Source: Candidatus Marinamargulisbacteria bacterium
Lineage (GTDB): Bacteria > Margulisbacteria > Marinamargulisbacteria > UBA817
DNA length: 64,000 nt
Reading direction: 5' to 3'
Assembly (NCBI GenBank): GCA_023262965.1
Contig: JALQXX010000004.1
Coordinates: forward strand, 1 to 64,000
Positions 31,174-40,718 of this stretch are shown here, piece after piece. The position numbers were made by a program, and so were the translations under genes. Position 1 is the stretch's first letter; each line of letters starts with the position of its first letter. The notes under the pieces were generated by a model. That model was not told where the DNA came from and searched no databases. It saw only the letters and a program-made list of their open reading frames with translations.

Positions 31174-31179
31174 AATATA
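31174..31179 (-). promoter_or_regulatory. Likely -10 box of the 611-residue gene
   Basis: TATATT on the minus strand ends 9 bases before ATG 31164, with no Shine-Dalgarno sequence. It fits the short-leader pattern but lacks the TG extension. Confidence 0.4.
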
Positions 31180-31225
31180 GTGTACCTTAATTCAAATTTT
31201 TCGTCCAAGTCTCTATTATAAAAAT

Positions 31226-32341
31226 ATGGTGTTGAAAAAATACAGCAACTTGGCGTACATTGAACCTATTATGACGCCAATTGATTTACATCGTATTGCT
31301 CAATCAAACGATACCCTAACCAAAGAACACGCTCTTGACCTACTCAGTGACACATACAGTGTATGGGATATTATGTCTGCGGCCTACTGGCCTCGAAAGC
31401 GTTACTATGCCAACCAGGTTCGCATTCATATTTTAAATAATTCGCAAAATGGGCATTGTCCCGAGGATTGTCATTACTGCGTTCAATCCAAAGATTCCAA
31501 AGTTCCTATTGAAAAATATGGCAAAAAAGAGGCCGATCAATTAATCCAAGAGGCTGGTGAGGCTTATAAAAATGGCGCCTTCCGATATTGCATGGTGTTT
31601 TCCGGTCGGGGCCCCTCCAAAAAACGCGTCGCGTTTCTATCAGATGTTATTAAAAAAATTAAAGAAACATACCCCATTGAAGTATGTCTATCGCCAGGAT
31701 TATTATCCCGTGAGGATGCAAAAGAACTTGCTGCGGCTGGTTTGGATCGCTACAACCATAATCTAAATACATCGGAAGGTTATTACAATTCTATATGCAC
31801 AACACACACGTATCACGATCGCTTGGAAACCTTGGAGAATGTAAGTCATCATAATATCAATATTTGCTCAGGAATGATTGTTGGTATGGGCGAATCGCAC
31901 AACGATATTGTTGACGTTGCTTTTAAGCTAAAGGAGCTAAAAGTGATATCCATTCCAATTAATTTTTATTTGTACATGGCCGGAAACACATTGGGCCCTA
32001 AACCGCCAATAACGCCTGTAGACGCCTGTAAAATTGTAGGTCTTTTTCGATTAATCAATCCCCAGGCGGAAATCCGATTAGCGGCTGGACGCGAAGCATA
32101 TTTGCAACACTTACAACCCATGGCACTAATGGCGGCCAATTCACTTTTTGCAGAAGGCTATTTAAATATTACCGGATCGGGTGTCATTGATACCATTAAT
32201 TTAATTGAATCCTCTGGATTTACAGTGGATTCACATGTCGATTTATCCTTGTTTAGGGACCAACAAAAAACCTTAGCAAGTTTACAACGATACAATAAAA
32301 CGGAACTTAATCTCAAAACTAAAGCCGAGCTAAAAGCATAA
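31226..32341 (+). CDS. bioB: Biotin synthase
   Basis: A radical SAM enzyme inserting sulfur into dethiobiotin. The 371-residue product has the SAM cluster motif CPEDCHYC (CxxxCxxC, about residue 73) and YNHNLNTSEGYY. It also has GMIVGMGESHND and the barrel end RLAAGREAYL. It is somewhat longer than typical (about 320-350) because of extra N-terminal residues. An in-frame ATG at 31271 is a possible alternative start. No other biotin gene is adjacent. A hairpin terminator overlaps the final codons. Confidence 0.92.
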   Translation: MVLKKYSNLAYIEPIMTPIDLHRIAQSNDTLTKEHALDLLSDTYSVWDIMSAAYWPRKRYYANQVRIHILNNSQNGHCPEDCHYCVQSKDSKVPIEKYGKKEADQLIQEAGEAYKNGAFRYCMVFSGRGPSKKRVAFLSDVIKKIKETYPIEVCLSPGLLSREDAKELAAAGLDRYNHNLNTSEGYYNSICTTHTYHDRLETLENVSHHNINICSGMIVGMGESHNDIVDVAFKLKELKVISIPINFYLYMAGNTLGPKPPITPVDACKIVGLFRLINPQAEIRLAAGREAYLQHLQPMALMAANSLFAEGYLNITGSGVIDTINLIESSGFTVDSHVDLSLFRDQQKTLASLQRYNKTELNLKTKAELKA

Positions 32342-32350
32342 CTCGGCTTT
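32321..32350 (+). terminator. Hairpin overlapping the end of bioB
   Basis: AAAGCCGAG (32321-32329) pairs perfectly with CTCGGCTTT (32342-32350). The stem begins inside the bioB coding sequence. The following bases (ATAATT) are only a weak T tract. The AAA on the left arm also suits the convergent sodA transcript. Confidence 0.7.
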
Positions 32351-32372
32351 ATAATTGGTGTAAATAGCTACA

Positions 32373-33008
32373 CTATACTAGAAATGATGAATCAAATCCA
32401 CGCCGTGCAACCGTATAGTAATGCGATATTTGTGCCCAGTTGATAATGTTCCAAAAAGCATTTATGTAATCTAATCGACGGTTCTGATACGTTAAGTAAT
32501 AAGCATGCTCCCAAACATCCAAACCCAATAATGGAATATGATTGGTCATAACCGGACAATCTTGATTGGGGGTAGCCATTACCGATAATTCAGCCGTTTC
32601 CGACATAACCAACCATGCCCAACCACTACCAAATTGATTCAAAGCCGCATTGGCAAAAGCATTTTTAAATTGATCAAATGCACCAAAACATCTACAAATA
32701 TGTTCCACAATATCACCTTGGGGTGTATTGTCCTCAGGGTTTGATGTTAAAATTGTCCAAAAAAAGGAATGATTAACATGCCCCCCACCGTTGTTTCGAA
32801 CCGTCTGACGAATCGCATCTGGAACCGCATCCAAATTTTTAAGGACCGTAGATACACGTTGATTTTCAAATGGGGTATTTTCTACAGCCGCATTATATTT
32901 TGTAATATACGCTTGGTGATGCTTGCCATGATGCAAGGCCATTGTTTGCGCATCAATAACGGGGGATAAGCTATCCAAACTGTATGGTAGTACAGGTAAT
33001 TGTTGCAT
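32373..33008 (-). CDS. sodA: Superoxide dismutase, manganese type
   Basis: Converts superoxide to peroxide and oxygen. The 211 residues contain the ligands in LHHGKHHQAY, GGGHVNHSFFW and DVWEHAYY. GG before the second histidine and NQDCPVM favour the manganese form over the iron form, although metal choice cannot be proved from sequence. It starts two bases after the peroxiredoxin stop, so both are one transcript that removes superoxide and then peroxide. No signal peptide is visible, so it should be cytoplasmic. Confidence 0.94.
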   Translation of the reverse strand: MQQLPVLPYSLDSLSPVIDAQTMALHHGKHHQAYITKYNAAVENTPFENQRVSTVLKNLDAVPDAIRQTVRNNGGGHVNHSFFWTILTSNPEDNTPQGDIVEHICRCFGAFDQFKNAFANAALNQFGSGWAWLVMSETAELSVMATPNQDCPVMTNHIPLLGLDVWEHAYYLTYQNRRLDYINAFWNIINWAQISHYYTVARRGFDSSFLV

Positions 33009-33010
33009 CG

Positions 33011-33616
33011 TTACGACTTAGCCATCACTTTCACCCCTTGAAAATATGTCTGGACACCTTCCGTGGATGCACTTAAAGACTTTTGGCCTTTTTGCCAATT
33101 TGCCGGACACACATCCCCATTCGTTTCATGAAACTGAAGCGCATCAATCACACGAATAACATCGTCAACATTACGCCCCAATGATAAATCATTCACCAAC
33201 TGATGACGAATAATGCCTTTTTTATCCAATAAGAACACCCCTCTGTACGCAATACCATCATCCTCTGCCAATACATCGAAATCTCGAGCAATGGTTTTTG
33301 TAATATCCGAAACCAGTGGGTAGGTAACGCCTTGAATACCCCCTTTGTCTGGCGGGGTACGTAACCACGCCGCATGCGTATACTTGGAATCCACCGAGCA
33401 CCCAACAACCTGTGTATTACGTGATTCAAACGCCTCAATTTGTTCTTGAAATGCATGCAACTCTGTTGGGCACACAAACGTGAAATCAAGTGGATAAAAG
33501 AAGAATACTACATATCGCCCTTGAAATTGCTTTAATGTAAACTCTTCAACAATATCCTGCCCATTAATCACAGCACTCGCTTTGAAATCTGGGGCTTTTT
33601 TTCCAACCAATCCCAT
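33011..33616 (-). CDS. 2-Cys peroxiredoxin
   Basis: A thiol peroxidase reducing hydrogen peroxide and organic peroxides. The 201 residues have the peroxidatic cysteine in DFTFVCPTE (about residue 50) and the resolving cysteine in NGDVCPANW (about residue 171), so it is the typical two-cysteine AhpC/Prx type. The Shine-Dalgarno AAGGAGG precedes ATG 33616. No ahpF or thioredoxin reductase lies nearby. It leads an operon with sodA. Confidence 0.94.
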   Translation of the reverse strand: MGLVGKKAPDFKASAVINGQDIVEEFTLKQFQGRYVVFFFYPLDFTFVCPTELHAFQEQIEAFESRNTQVVGCSVDSKYTHAAWLRTPPDKGGIQGVTYPLVSDITKTIARDFDVLAEDDGIAYRGVFLLDKKGIIRHQLVNDLSLGRNVDDVIRVIDALQFHETNGDVCPANWQKGQKSLSASTEGVQTYFQGVKVMAKS

Positions 33617-33721
33617 AAATAATCCTCCTTGTTTTTTTTATTCCATACTAATGATATACGTTACCTTCATTATAAATCAAGATAGCTTTTCAAACGATTT
33701 GTCAGTACACTGAAGGTTATT

Positions 33722-34957
33722 GTGGAATCAAAAAACATTGCTATTGTTGGAAGCGGAATATCGGGCTTAAGTGCGGCTTACTTATTAAGTCGTCGTCACA
33801 CGGTAACGTTATTTGAATCCAGTGATCGCTTAGGTGGTCACGCCAACACCGTATCCACCCCCTGCGGACAACATATTGACACCGGATTTGTTGTGTTTAA
33901 TAAAAAAAATTACCCATATTTTTGCAAATTATTAAACGAGCTGAATGTCCCGATTGTTGAGTCAGATATGAGTTTTGCATATGTTGATCCCATTCAAAAT
34001 CACTACTATAGTAGCGATATCCCCTGGGGTATTTTTAGTAAAAAATCAACCCTTTTTTCACCAAGTTTTTATAAATTCATATTTAGCATTGCGTCGTTCA
34101 ATAAAGAATCGCTGCGTGATTTACCAAAGCTGTCTGATAAAGAATCGCTCAATGATTATCTTCAACGAAAAGCCTATTCGCCACGTCTCATTCGTGAATA
34201 TGTACTGCCTATGGGAGCGGCTATTTGGTCCACCTCAGAAAAAAATATTGGCCAATTCCCTGCAAAAACGTTTTTCAACTTTTGGAATCATCATTGTTTG
34301 CTACAAACCACCAATCGACCCAAATGGGCCACCATAAAAAACGGCAGTCAAACCTACATCAATGCATTAATCAATGCCATCTCAATCACGGTTTATTGCA
34401 ATCAAGCCATACGCCGTATTCATCGCCATCCAACCCATGTTACCGTAGAATCCTATCATGGCCGCTACGATTTTGACTGCGTTGTTATTGCAACTCACGC
34501 GGATCAAGCATTACGACTATTGGATTCCCCCACACCAATGGAAAAAATATTATTAAGCCCCTGGGTATATACCAACAATCAAATTATTCTTCACTCCGAT
34601 TGTCGTGTTGCCCCGCCTGCAAAATCGGCTTGGGCGTCATGGATATATACCCGTACATGCAATACCGTTATGCAGGCATCGTACTTTATGAATCGATTGC
34701 AAAAATTAAAGACCCCCACCCCATTTTTTGTCACCTTAAATAGCCAGCTACCGATTCATTCTGAAAAAATTATATATACAACACGATATGAACACCCCAT
34801 GATGACACAGTCATCTGTAGAGACACAAACCAATCTACATGAATTAAATGGGGTAAAAAACACCTACTTTTGTGGAAGCTATTTTGGCAATGGTTTTCAC
34901 GAAGACGGTATCCGATCTGCTGTGATGGTTGCCAATCAATTGGGATGTCCGTTTTAA
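33722..34957 (+). CDS. FAD-dependent amine-oxidase-like protein
   Basis: A 411-residue flavoprotein. The N-terminal dinucleotide site is VGSGISGLSAA with the acidic partner in FESSDRLGGHAN. The C-terminal FAD-binding segment is YFCGSYFGNGFHEDGIRSA. This matches the COG2907-type family that usually sits beside DUF1365 and cyclopropane-synthase genes, and the next gene here is exactly that. Members have been linked to fatty-acid desaturation-like steps, but the reaction here is not known. The start is GTG 33722, with GAAGGT a few bases upstream. It overlaps the next gene by 13 bases. Confidence 0.87.
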   Translation: MESKNIAIVGSGISGLSAAYLLSRRHTVTLFESSDRLGGHANTVSTPCGQHIDTGFVVFNKKNYPYFCKLLNELNVPIVESDMSFAYVDPIQNHYYSSDIPWGIFSKKSTLFSPSFYKFIFSIASFNKESLRDLPKLSDKESLNDYLQRKAYSPRLIREYVLPMGAAIWSTSEKNIGQFPAKTFFNFWNHHCLLQTTNRPKWATIKNGSQTYINALINAISITVYCNQAIRRIHRHPTHVTVESYHGRYDFDCVVIATHADQALRLLDSPTPMEKILLSPWVYTNNQIILHSDCRVAPPAKSAWASWIYTRTCNTVMQASYFMNRLQKLKTPTPFFVTLNSQLPIHSEKIIYTTRYEHPMMTQSSVETQTNLHELNGVKNTYFCGSYFGNGFHEDGIRSAVMVANQLGCPF

Positions 34958-36894
34958 CATCCTTTATTGCAAAAGGCAACACCTCTCATACGCGATTCCA
35001 CCCGATTAAACGATCCTTTTCGTATGACATATGTTATATGCTGGTACACTTAAATAAAGCCGACGATCTCAATCGCATGTGGGGATTTAAGTGGGACCGA
35101 TTTTGGGGTTTTTCAATACATACCACCGACTATATTAATCACAGCACAGTACCGCTTCATTCAAAGGCAATGGCCTTTATAAATCATCATTGTCCAACGA
35201 TTGCTGTGACAGATGTGTATATGTTAACCATCCCCTCATTTTTTAATCGCCGATTTAACCCCGTATCGTTCATCTATTATTTGGATTCAAGCCATACGAT
35301 TTGTGCTATTGTCGCTGAAGTTCACAATACATTCTCAGAAAAACACATGTATTTACTATCTGACCCCGTTATCAAAAACAATGATATTCATTTTGCAACA
35401 GAAAAAGTATTCCACGTATCCCCATTTTTTGAGCGGAATGGTTATTATCGGTTTATTTTTTCTAAAAATATGTATACCATTAACATATCAATTGACTACT
35501 ATAGAGAGGATACATTAATGTTTAATGCCAAACTACATACATCAAGCCATCCACTACACCGTTTATCCATGTTCCAAACCGGAGGGTATTTAGCCAAAAG
35601 TGCTATAGCTACATTCCCTCGCATTCTTATTCAAGCATTCCGTCTTAAATTAAAGCACAAATTGCATCATTATCGAAAACCGCGTTTGAATCATCCATTA
35701 TCGTCCCCACAACGCCCCCCCAATTTTCTGGAGCGCTATTGCATAAAACGCGTTTTGAATACCTTGAGTACAATCACGTTGGGCGAAATAACACTTCACT
35801 TGCCCGATGGCCAAGTCCATGTTTTTGGAACAGGTATTCCCTATGGAACACTCCATATTCATGATTATCGCGCGTTTTTACGGATTGCCTTTAAGGGTGA
35901 TATTGGATTTGCCAATGCCTATATGTATGGCGAATTAACCGCACCGGACCTTGAATCATTATTTGAAATATTGATATTGAATGAAAGTATAATAAAAAAA
36001 TCATCAAATAAAAATATAGTTTACACAATAATTCGTAGATTTTCTCATTATATTCGGCGCAACACCATTCAAAACTCACGAAAAAATATTATTGACCATT
36101 ACGATTTAGGAAACGCATTTTTCTCATTATTTTTAGATACCAACCGGGTGTACTCATCGGCAATTTTTGAAAATGAAACCCAATCGTTAGCCGATGCCCA
36201 ACAGTATAAAATGGATGCCATTCTTGATCGGTGTGACGTACAAAAGCATCATCATTTATTGGAAATAGGCTCCGGCTGGGGTGCCCTAGCCATTCGTGCT
36301 GCCGAAAAACGGGGGTGTCGTGTTACCACCATCACCATCAGTCAAGAACAATATGAATTCGTAAAAAAAGAAATTAATAAACGTCATTTAGATCATATGA
36401 TTGAAGTTAAGTTGATGGATTATCGCTTGTTGAATGGTCAATTTGATCGAATTGTATCGGTGGAGATGCTGGAGGCCGTTGGACACGATTTTTTACCCAC
36501 ATTTTTTAACCAATGTTATAAATTACTGCGTCCCAAGGGAAAGGCCGCCTACCAGTGCATTATGATTCCCGAGAGTCGTTATGACGACTATAGAAACTCT
36601 CAAGATTTTATTCAAAAATATATTTTTCCTGGGGGACATCTTCCCACATTATCCCACATTCAATCGGTTATTCAATCGGCGGGATTTCGTTGGGTACGTG
36701 TTGACACCATTACCAATCACTATGTACGCACATTGCAGGAATGGGCAAACCGTTTTATAGCAAACAAAGACGCCATTCACGAACATGGATTTTCGGAAAC
36801 ATTCTTTAATACATGGGTATATTATTTTTACTACTGCTCGGCTGGCTTCAAGCAAGATTATATTCATAATCATCAGTTTGTAATTGAAAAATGA
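34945..36894 (+). CDS. DUF1365 / cyclopropane-fatty-acid synthase fusion
   Basis: One uninterrupted 649-residue frame joins two proteins that are normally separate. Residues about 1-230 are DUF1365-like (THTRFHPIKRSFSY-type start, YFLD-like YYLDSSH, HVSPFF). Residues about 260-649 are a cyclopropane-fatty-acyl-phospholipid synthase. In the second half the linker NIIDHYDLGNAFF leads to the SAM site LLEIGSGWGALAIRAA, then VSVEMLEAVGH. It should transfer a methyl or methylene group from SAM to an unsaturated lipid chain. I start at ATG 34945, overlapping the FAD gene by 13 bases. The next gene overlaps by 4. Confidence 0.9.
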   Translation: MSVLTSFIAKGNTSHTRFHPIKRSFSYDICYMLVHLNKADDLNRMWGFKWDRFWGFSIHTTDYINHSTVPLHSKAMAFINHHCPTIAVTDVYMLTIPSFFNRRFNPVSFIYYLDSSHTICAIVAEVHNTFSEKHMYLLSDPVIKNNDIHFATEKVFHVSPFFERNGYYRFIFSKNMYTINISIDYYREDTLMFNAKLHTSSHPLHRLSMFQTGGYLAKSAIATFPRILIQAFRLKLKHKLHHYRKPRLNHPLSSPQRPPNFLERYCIKRVLNTLSTITLGEITLHLPDGQVHVFGTGIPYGTLHIHDYRAFLRIAFKGDIGFANAYMYGELTAPDLESLFEILILNESIIKKSSNKNIVYTIIRRFSHYIRRNTIQNSRKNIIDHYDLGNAFFSLFLDTNRVYSSAIFENETQSLADAQQYKMDAILDRCDVQKHHHLLEIGSGWGALAIRAAEKRGCRVTTITISQEQYEFVKKEINKRHLDHMIEVKLMDYRLLNGQFDRIVSVEMLEAVGHDFLPTFFNQCYKLLRPKGKAAYQCIMIPESRYDDYRNSQDFIQKYIFPGGHLPTLSHIQSVIQSAGFRWVRVDTITNHYVRTLQEWANRFIANKDAIHEHGFSETFFNTWVYYFYYCSAGFKQDYIHNHQFVIEK

Positions 36895-37661
36895 CTCCTT
36901 TAGCCTATTGGTATTATGCGGTTTGGATTATATTGATTATGATGGCGATTGCATTGCCTTGGATTCTTTACTATAAAAAATTACACGTTTTTGATGTTTT
37001 TTGGGGTATCAATATTGCCGTGGGCATTATCGCACTCAGTGTATATGCCTCTGTTCGACCTCTCATCGAATTAGCCATTCCCTTGCTATTGATTGCCGCT
37101 TGGGGCGCTCGATTATCGTTATTTTTGTTATACACCCGTATTTTGCCATCTCACTCCGATCGACGCTACCAAGCACTATCCAAAAATGCATTTTACTCAA
37201 CCATATTGAAACAAGGCCTTATCCAAGGGGCATTGCAGACAGGCCTGATTATGACCGGATTTCCACTGATTGTAACAGCCCCTGTATTACCCGTGGTTTG
37301 GGTAGGCGGTATACTTGTCAGTGCGATAGCATTGGTGTTGGAATCACTCGCCGATTGGCAGTTGCACCAACATAAACAAACCCATACGGGCTTATGCCAA
37401 ACGGGTTTATGGCGATACTCCCGTCATCCCAATTACTTTTTTGAATGGGTATTTTGGATGGGGATCGGTAGCCTTTATATTCCCCATAGCTCAGCTCTTG
37501 TTGCCCTTGTTGGCCCCACCACTCTATTTATTGTTATGTACTTTATTACAGGACCTTACACGGAGCGATTAAGTGCTGCCAAGCACGGTAAATCGTTTGA
37601 ATTGTTATGCCAATCCACGCCTTATTTTTTTCCCAGGAGACCTAAAAACCGTGCTAATTAA
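36891..37661 (+). CDS. DUF1295 family membrane protein
   Basis: A 256-residue polytopic membrane protein of the steroid 5-alpha-reductase-like DUF1295 family. It has about six helices, and the C-terminal signature runs through GLWRYSRHPNYFFEW and GPYTERLSAAKHG. Family members are thought to be membrane reductases or isoprenyl-methyltransferase relatives acting on lipids. The actual substrate is unknown. It overlaps the fusion gene by 4 bases and the next gene by 11 bases, so it belongs to the lipid operon. Confidence 0.88.
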   Translation: MTPLAYWYYAVWIILIMMAIALPWILYYKKLHVFDVFWGINIAVGIIALSVYASVRPLIELAIPLLLIAAWGARLSLFLLYTRILPSHSDRRYQALSKNAFYSTILKQGLIQGALQTGLIMTGFPLIVTAPVLPVVWVGGILVSAIALVLESLADWQLHQHKQTHTGLCQTGLWRYSRHPNYFFEWVFWMGIGSLYIPHSSALVALVGPTTLFIVMYFITGPYTERLSAAKHGKSFELLCQSTPYFFPRRPKNRAN

Positions 37662-38493
37662 ATACTTTCTTTTGATTTTCGGGGCAATAATCAGCCTGTA
37701 TCCCTATTCAATTACTATTCATGCTGCAGATAAGTGGCGTGATTTGCTCGCAAACTATCCCATTCGCCCACTATCGACCTATACCGTGTCAGGCAAAACC
37801 TATTATGCCCAAACCAATGATGCCCAATCATTTGAAATGACATTTCAGTTTGACCCCTTTATTAAACTTGATTTAACATCACCGGATATTGTATCTTCCT
37901 TGGTTTTAACGCCACAGTTTGAGGTCAAACAAACCACATTTAAAACATCCAATCCTGAATTAACTGAAAAATTAACCTATGATCATCGCATTGGATCTCG
38001 AAACGACTACGATCAAATGGTGTTTGATTTTTATAAAAATGGCGCTAGCTATAAAACCAAATCCGTATACTATCCCCCCAATACCCTAGATACGTTTTCA
38101 ATTCTTGCTTTATTGCAATTACTCTGTCAAATACCGGGGACGCCCCTTATCATGGCCGATTTAGGGGTCCAACATCGGGCTATTCGTGTACCAATTCTGC
38201 TTCAAAAAAATGATGCCACAACCTTATCAACGGTGCTAAATACTTACACCCTACCCCCATTGTTCGTTCAGAAAATCACCCCATTACCCACCAATGTGGT
38301 GTTTTTCACCATGAAGGTAACCGGTTGGCAAGGGCTTTTATACAATCACAGACATTACTATGCCTTTGACGCAACGTTTCCACATAACTATGTCGGGCAT
38401 TGGGGCGGTCCAGACGAAATGAATATTTTTTCATGGCGGGATTCCATCAAAACCCAACCATTCGTACAGGGTCCAAGTGAGGCAGTCGAATAA
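37651..38493 (+). CDS. Secreted protein of the lipid operon, unknown family
   Basis: From GTG 37651 the product is 280 residues, with a signal peptide (about 1-25, ending ITIHAAD) and a mostly beta-rich remainder. I do not recognise its family. The start is set by AGGAGA ten bases upstream and by the signal peptide. Earlier in-frame starts would lie deep in the previous gene and lack a signal. It overlaps the DUF1295 gene by 11 bases and is probably the last gene of that operon. The 3' end overlaps the convergent lipoprotein gene by 47 bases. Confidence 0.68.
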   Translation: MLIKYFLLIFGAIISLYPYSITIHAADKWRDLLANYPIRPLSTYTVSGKTYYAQTNDAQSFEMTFQFDPFIKLDLTSPDIVSSLVLTPQFEVKQTTFKTSNPELTEKLTYDHRIGSRNDYDQMVFDFYKNGASYKTKSVYYPPNTLDTFSILALLQLLCQIPGTPLIMADLGVQHRAIRVPILLQKNDATTLSTVLNTYTLPPLFVQKITPLPTNVVFFTMKVTGWQGLLYNHRHYYAFDATFPHNYVGHWGGPDEMNIFSWRDSIKTQPFVQGPSEAVE

Positions 38494-39244
38494 TATGCTG
38501 CGCCTCTATTGGCTTTTGAACATCCAGCCAAAAAAAGTCTATTCCATTCAATGCCCGTTTTGAAAAAACCAACACGTCCCCATTCACGGCAATGACCGAT
38601 CCCGATTCAGACATCACATCATACACCTTATGTACGCCCCATGATTCACAAGCATAGATCCCCCCATCCGTTGACAAGGAAAAATAAATAGTTCCCGATT
38701 CATGTAGGGCAATCGACGCAATGGGATACAATTCACGGGTTCGTTGCGTGATCGTTTCGTTATCCACATCCATTTCAAATATGCTGTTTCCGTCGTGATA
38801 TATAATCCGGCTATCCGATGCGTATATCATTTGATGGGGCAATGGAAAAAACGCAGGGATCGATAATTTAATGTCTTTCAAATCGATTAAACGACGCTTA
38901 TACATGTCCCCTTCTGCAGTAACGTAATAAAAATAATCATTTTTTTTTGAAAAAACCCCCGCCACAATGGTATTATCCAAAGCATAACGATACACCAGAA
39001 CCTCGGTAGGTTGCGTGTAATTGATGACACGTTTATTCGAGACGGATACCCATTGAGGGGCCTCATCTGTTCCTAATGTTGCCATATCTTCAAGCGCCAT
39101 TTTGTGAATGCCACCAGAATATTTAAAAAAACGCCCGTCAGCGGTTGAAAAATAAAACCTAGGGGAATTTAACGCATCTGAGCCAACATTATGGGCACAT
39201 CCAAGCATAATCAACGGTAAAAAAATCACCCAATATCGAATCAT
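38447..39244 (-). CDS. Predicted lipoprotein, beta-propeller-like
   Basis: A 265-residue exported protein with an N-terminal signal and the lipobox PLIMLGC, so the cysteine near residue 16 should be lipid-modified. The rest alternates short strands with acidic turns (for example YFSTADGRF, YYVTAEGDMY, YFSLSTDGGIY), a spacing that suggests a beta-propeller. No family is recognised. The Shine-Dalgarno AAAGGTGG precedes ATG 39244. Confidence 0.68.
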   Translation of the reverse strand: MIRYWVIFLPLIMLGCAHNVGSDALNSPRFYFSTADGRFFKYSGGIHKMALEDMATLGTDEAPQWVSVSNKRVINYTQPTEVLVYRYALDNTIVAGVFSKKNDYFYYVTAEGDMYKRRLIDLKDIKLSIPAFFPLPHQMIYASDSRIIYHDGNSIFEMDVDNETITQRTRELYPIASIALHESGTIYFSLSTDGGIYACESWGVHKVYDVMSESGSVIAVNGDVLVFSKRALNGIDFFWLDVQKPIEAQHIIRLPHLDPVRMVGF

Positions 39245-39291
39245 AAACCACCTTTTTGTGTATTATGAATTCAATATTCCCAAAAGGAGAC

Positions 39292-39333
39292 ATGGCTAAA
39301 CATACAAATAGCGCATGCCCTTTTTTCGGATAA
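39292..39333 (+). CDS. Putative 13-residue micro-ORF
   Basis: ATG 39292 follows AAAAGGAGAC, a strong Shine-Dalgarno sequence at suitable spacing, and runs 13 codons to TAA at 39333. The peptide ends ACPFFG. A weak hairpin followed by seven T residues lies at 39347-39368. No gene follows on the same strand for about 290 bases. It could be a leader peptide or a small protein, or chance. Confidence 0.3.
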   Translation: MAKHTNSACPFFG

Positions 39334-39392
39334 ACTAGAAATCAGAAGAACGGACGATTCGTTTTTTTGATTTTTATGCGACGCCTAATAAA

Positions 39393-39557
39393 TTATTTTT
39401 CTTCTTTGTAGACGACATGTTTGCGAAGCAACGGATCAAATTTTTTAATTTCAATCCGAGTCGGCGTGTTACGCGTGCTTTTTTCAGTATGATACGCGTG
39501 ACCAGACTCACTGCTCTTCAAAACAACATGACGACGAATTCCTTTTTTTTTAGCCAT
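39393..39557 (-). CDS. rpmG: Ribosomal protein bL33
   Basis: A 54-residue large-subunit protein. From ATG 39557 it reads [18 protein letters not shown] and ends in the conserved [15 protein letters not shown]. It lacks the four cysteines of the zinc-binding form. A longer in-frame start would add 20 residues with no family match. No other ribosomal or tRNA gene, such as the common secE or tRNA-Trp neighbour, lies next to it. Confidence 0.93.
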   Translation of the reverse strand: MAKKKGIRRHVVLKSSESGHAYHTEKSTRNTPTRIEIKKFDPLLRKHVVYKEEK

Positions 39558-39626
39558 ATAGTAATGGTAGAGCAGTCTAAAAAAGTTGTAAAGTTTTTTA
39601 TTGATAGAGTTATCCAAAATAGTATC

Positions 39627-40718
39627 ATGACAAATCGCTGGGTCTTCGTTAGAATAATTATTATGGCAATAGCAGTAACATTACTCGGGCTTGGTTTGGT
39701 TATTTTTATTCATGAACTGGGGCATTTGGTTGCAGCAAAACGTGCTAATGTGGGGGTTTCCGAGTTTGCTGTCGGTATGGGGCCTAAAATTGTAGGGTTT
39801 GTATGGCGAAATACGCAGTATTCATTGCGATTACTGCCTTTTGGCGGATTTATCCGCGTTAGAGGCTTGGATGATTTAGACCCATGCCCCATTGAGGACG
39901 ATTATCGATTAAAACCCAAATGGCAAAAAGCGATGATATTGGCTGCCGGATCCATTATGAATATTATTTTGGGATTTATTATTTATACAGGTATTGCTTT
40001 GACATTTGGGCACCCAACACCAATTGGCACCGTTTACAATGTTAAAGAAGCGTCTCCCGCATTTGTTGCAGGCGTTCAATCTGGAGATGAATGGATCGCT
40101 ATTAACGACACCCCATTAGGTAATTTGCAGCCGTCGTTTATATCGTGGATTCATGATTCAGAAGGGGTGCCATTTACAGTAACATTTGTACGAGACACAG
40201 TCGTCATGACCGTTGATTTATCCGCTGAAAAAGATAGCGCTGAATCGCCTTATCGTATAGGGGTTATTTTCGACAATGTGTACATGCCTTATTCCATCAT
40301 ACAAAGCCTGTCCGTCGGATTCCACGAAACACTGAATAAAATTGGCCAATCATTTTTATCGATTAAATTATTACTAACAGGGGATGCGAGCATTAGCGAT
40401 TTAGCGGGGCCGGTGGGCATTGTTCAGTTAGCCTCCAACCAATTCAACGTAAATATATTGGCGTTTTTGAACGTTATGGCATTTATAAGCATCAGCTTGG
40501 GGGTGATTAATATGATGCCTCTGCCTGTTTTAGATGGTGGCCACTTGCTATTTTTGATCATTGAAGCTTTGCGTGGTAAACCCTTACAACCGCGGGTGGA
40601 AACGATCCTCACAACCATTGCAACCGTATGTTTGATTAGCATTATGGCGTTTGGGGTTGTTAATGATGTTATCAGTTGGGATGACCGCACAACACTATTG
40701 AGGCAATTAAATCCATGA
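39627..40718 (+). CDS. rseP: Site-2 protease RseP
   Basis: A zinc intramembrane protease that cleaves anti-sigma factors or signal-peptide remnants within the membrane. From ATG 39627 it has 363 residues. The metal motif HELGH lies in the first helix (about 29-33), a single PDZ domain at about 130-200, and LDGGH in the third helix (about 295). E. coli RseP has two PDZ domains and about 450 residues. A start at 39663 is possible. It overlaps tkt by 4 bases and leads a five-gene run. Confidence 0.9.
   Translation: MTNRWVFVRIIIMAIAVTLLGLGLVIFIHELGHLVAAKRANVGVSEFAVGMGPKIVGFVWRNTQYSLRLLPFGGFIRVRGLDDLDPCPIEDDYRLKPKWQKAMILAAGSIMNIILGFIIYTGIALTFGHPTPIGTVYNVKEASPAFVAGVQSGDEWIAINDTPLGNLQPSFISWIHDSEGVPFTVTFVRDTVVMTVDLSAEKDSAESPYRIGVIFDNVYMPYSIIQSLSVGFHETLNKIGQSFLSIKLLLTGDASISDLAGPVGIVQLASNQFNVNILAFLNVMAFISISLGVINMMPLPVLDGGHLLFLIIEALRGKPLQPRVETILTTIATVCLISIMAFGVVNDVISWDDRTTLLRQLNP

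Noticed and set aside
39417-39626. Longer N-terminus of rseP
   Set aside because: It would run antisense through rpmG, and the first helix with HELGH should lie near the N-terminus.
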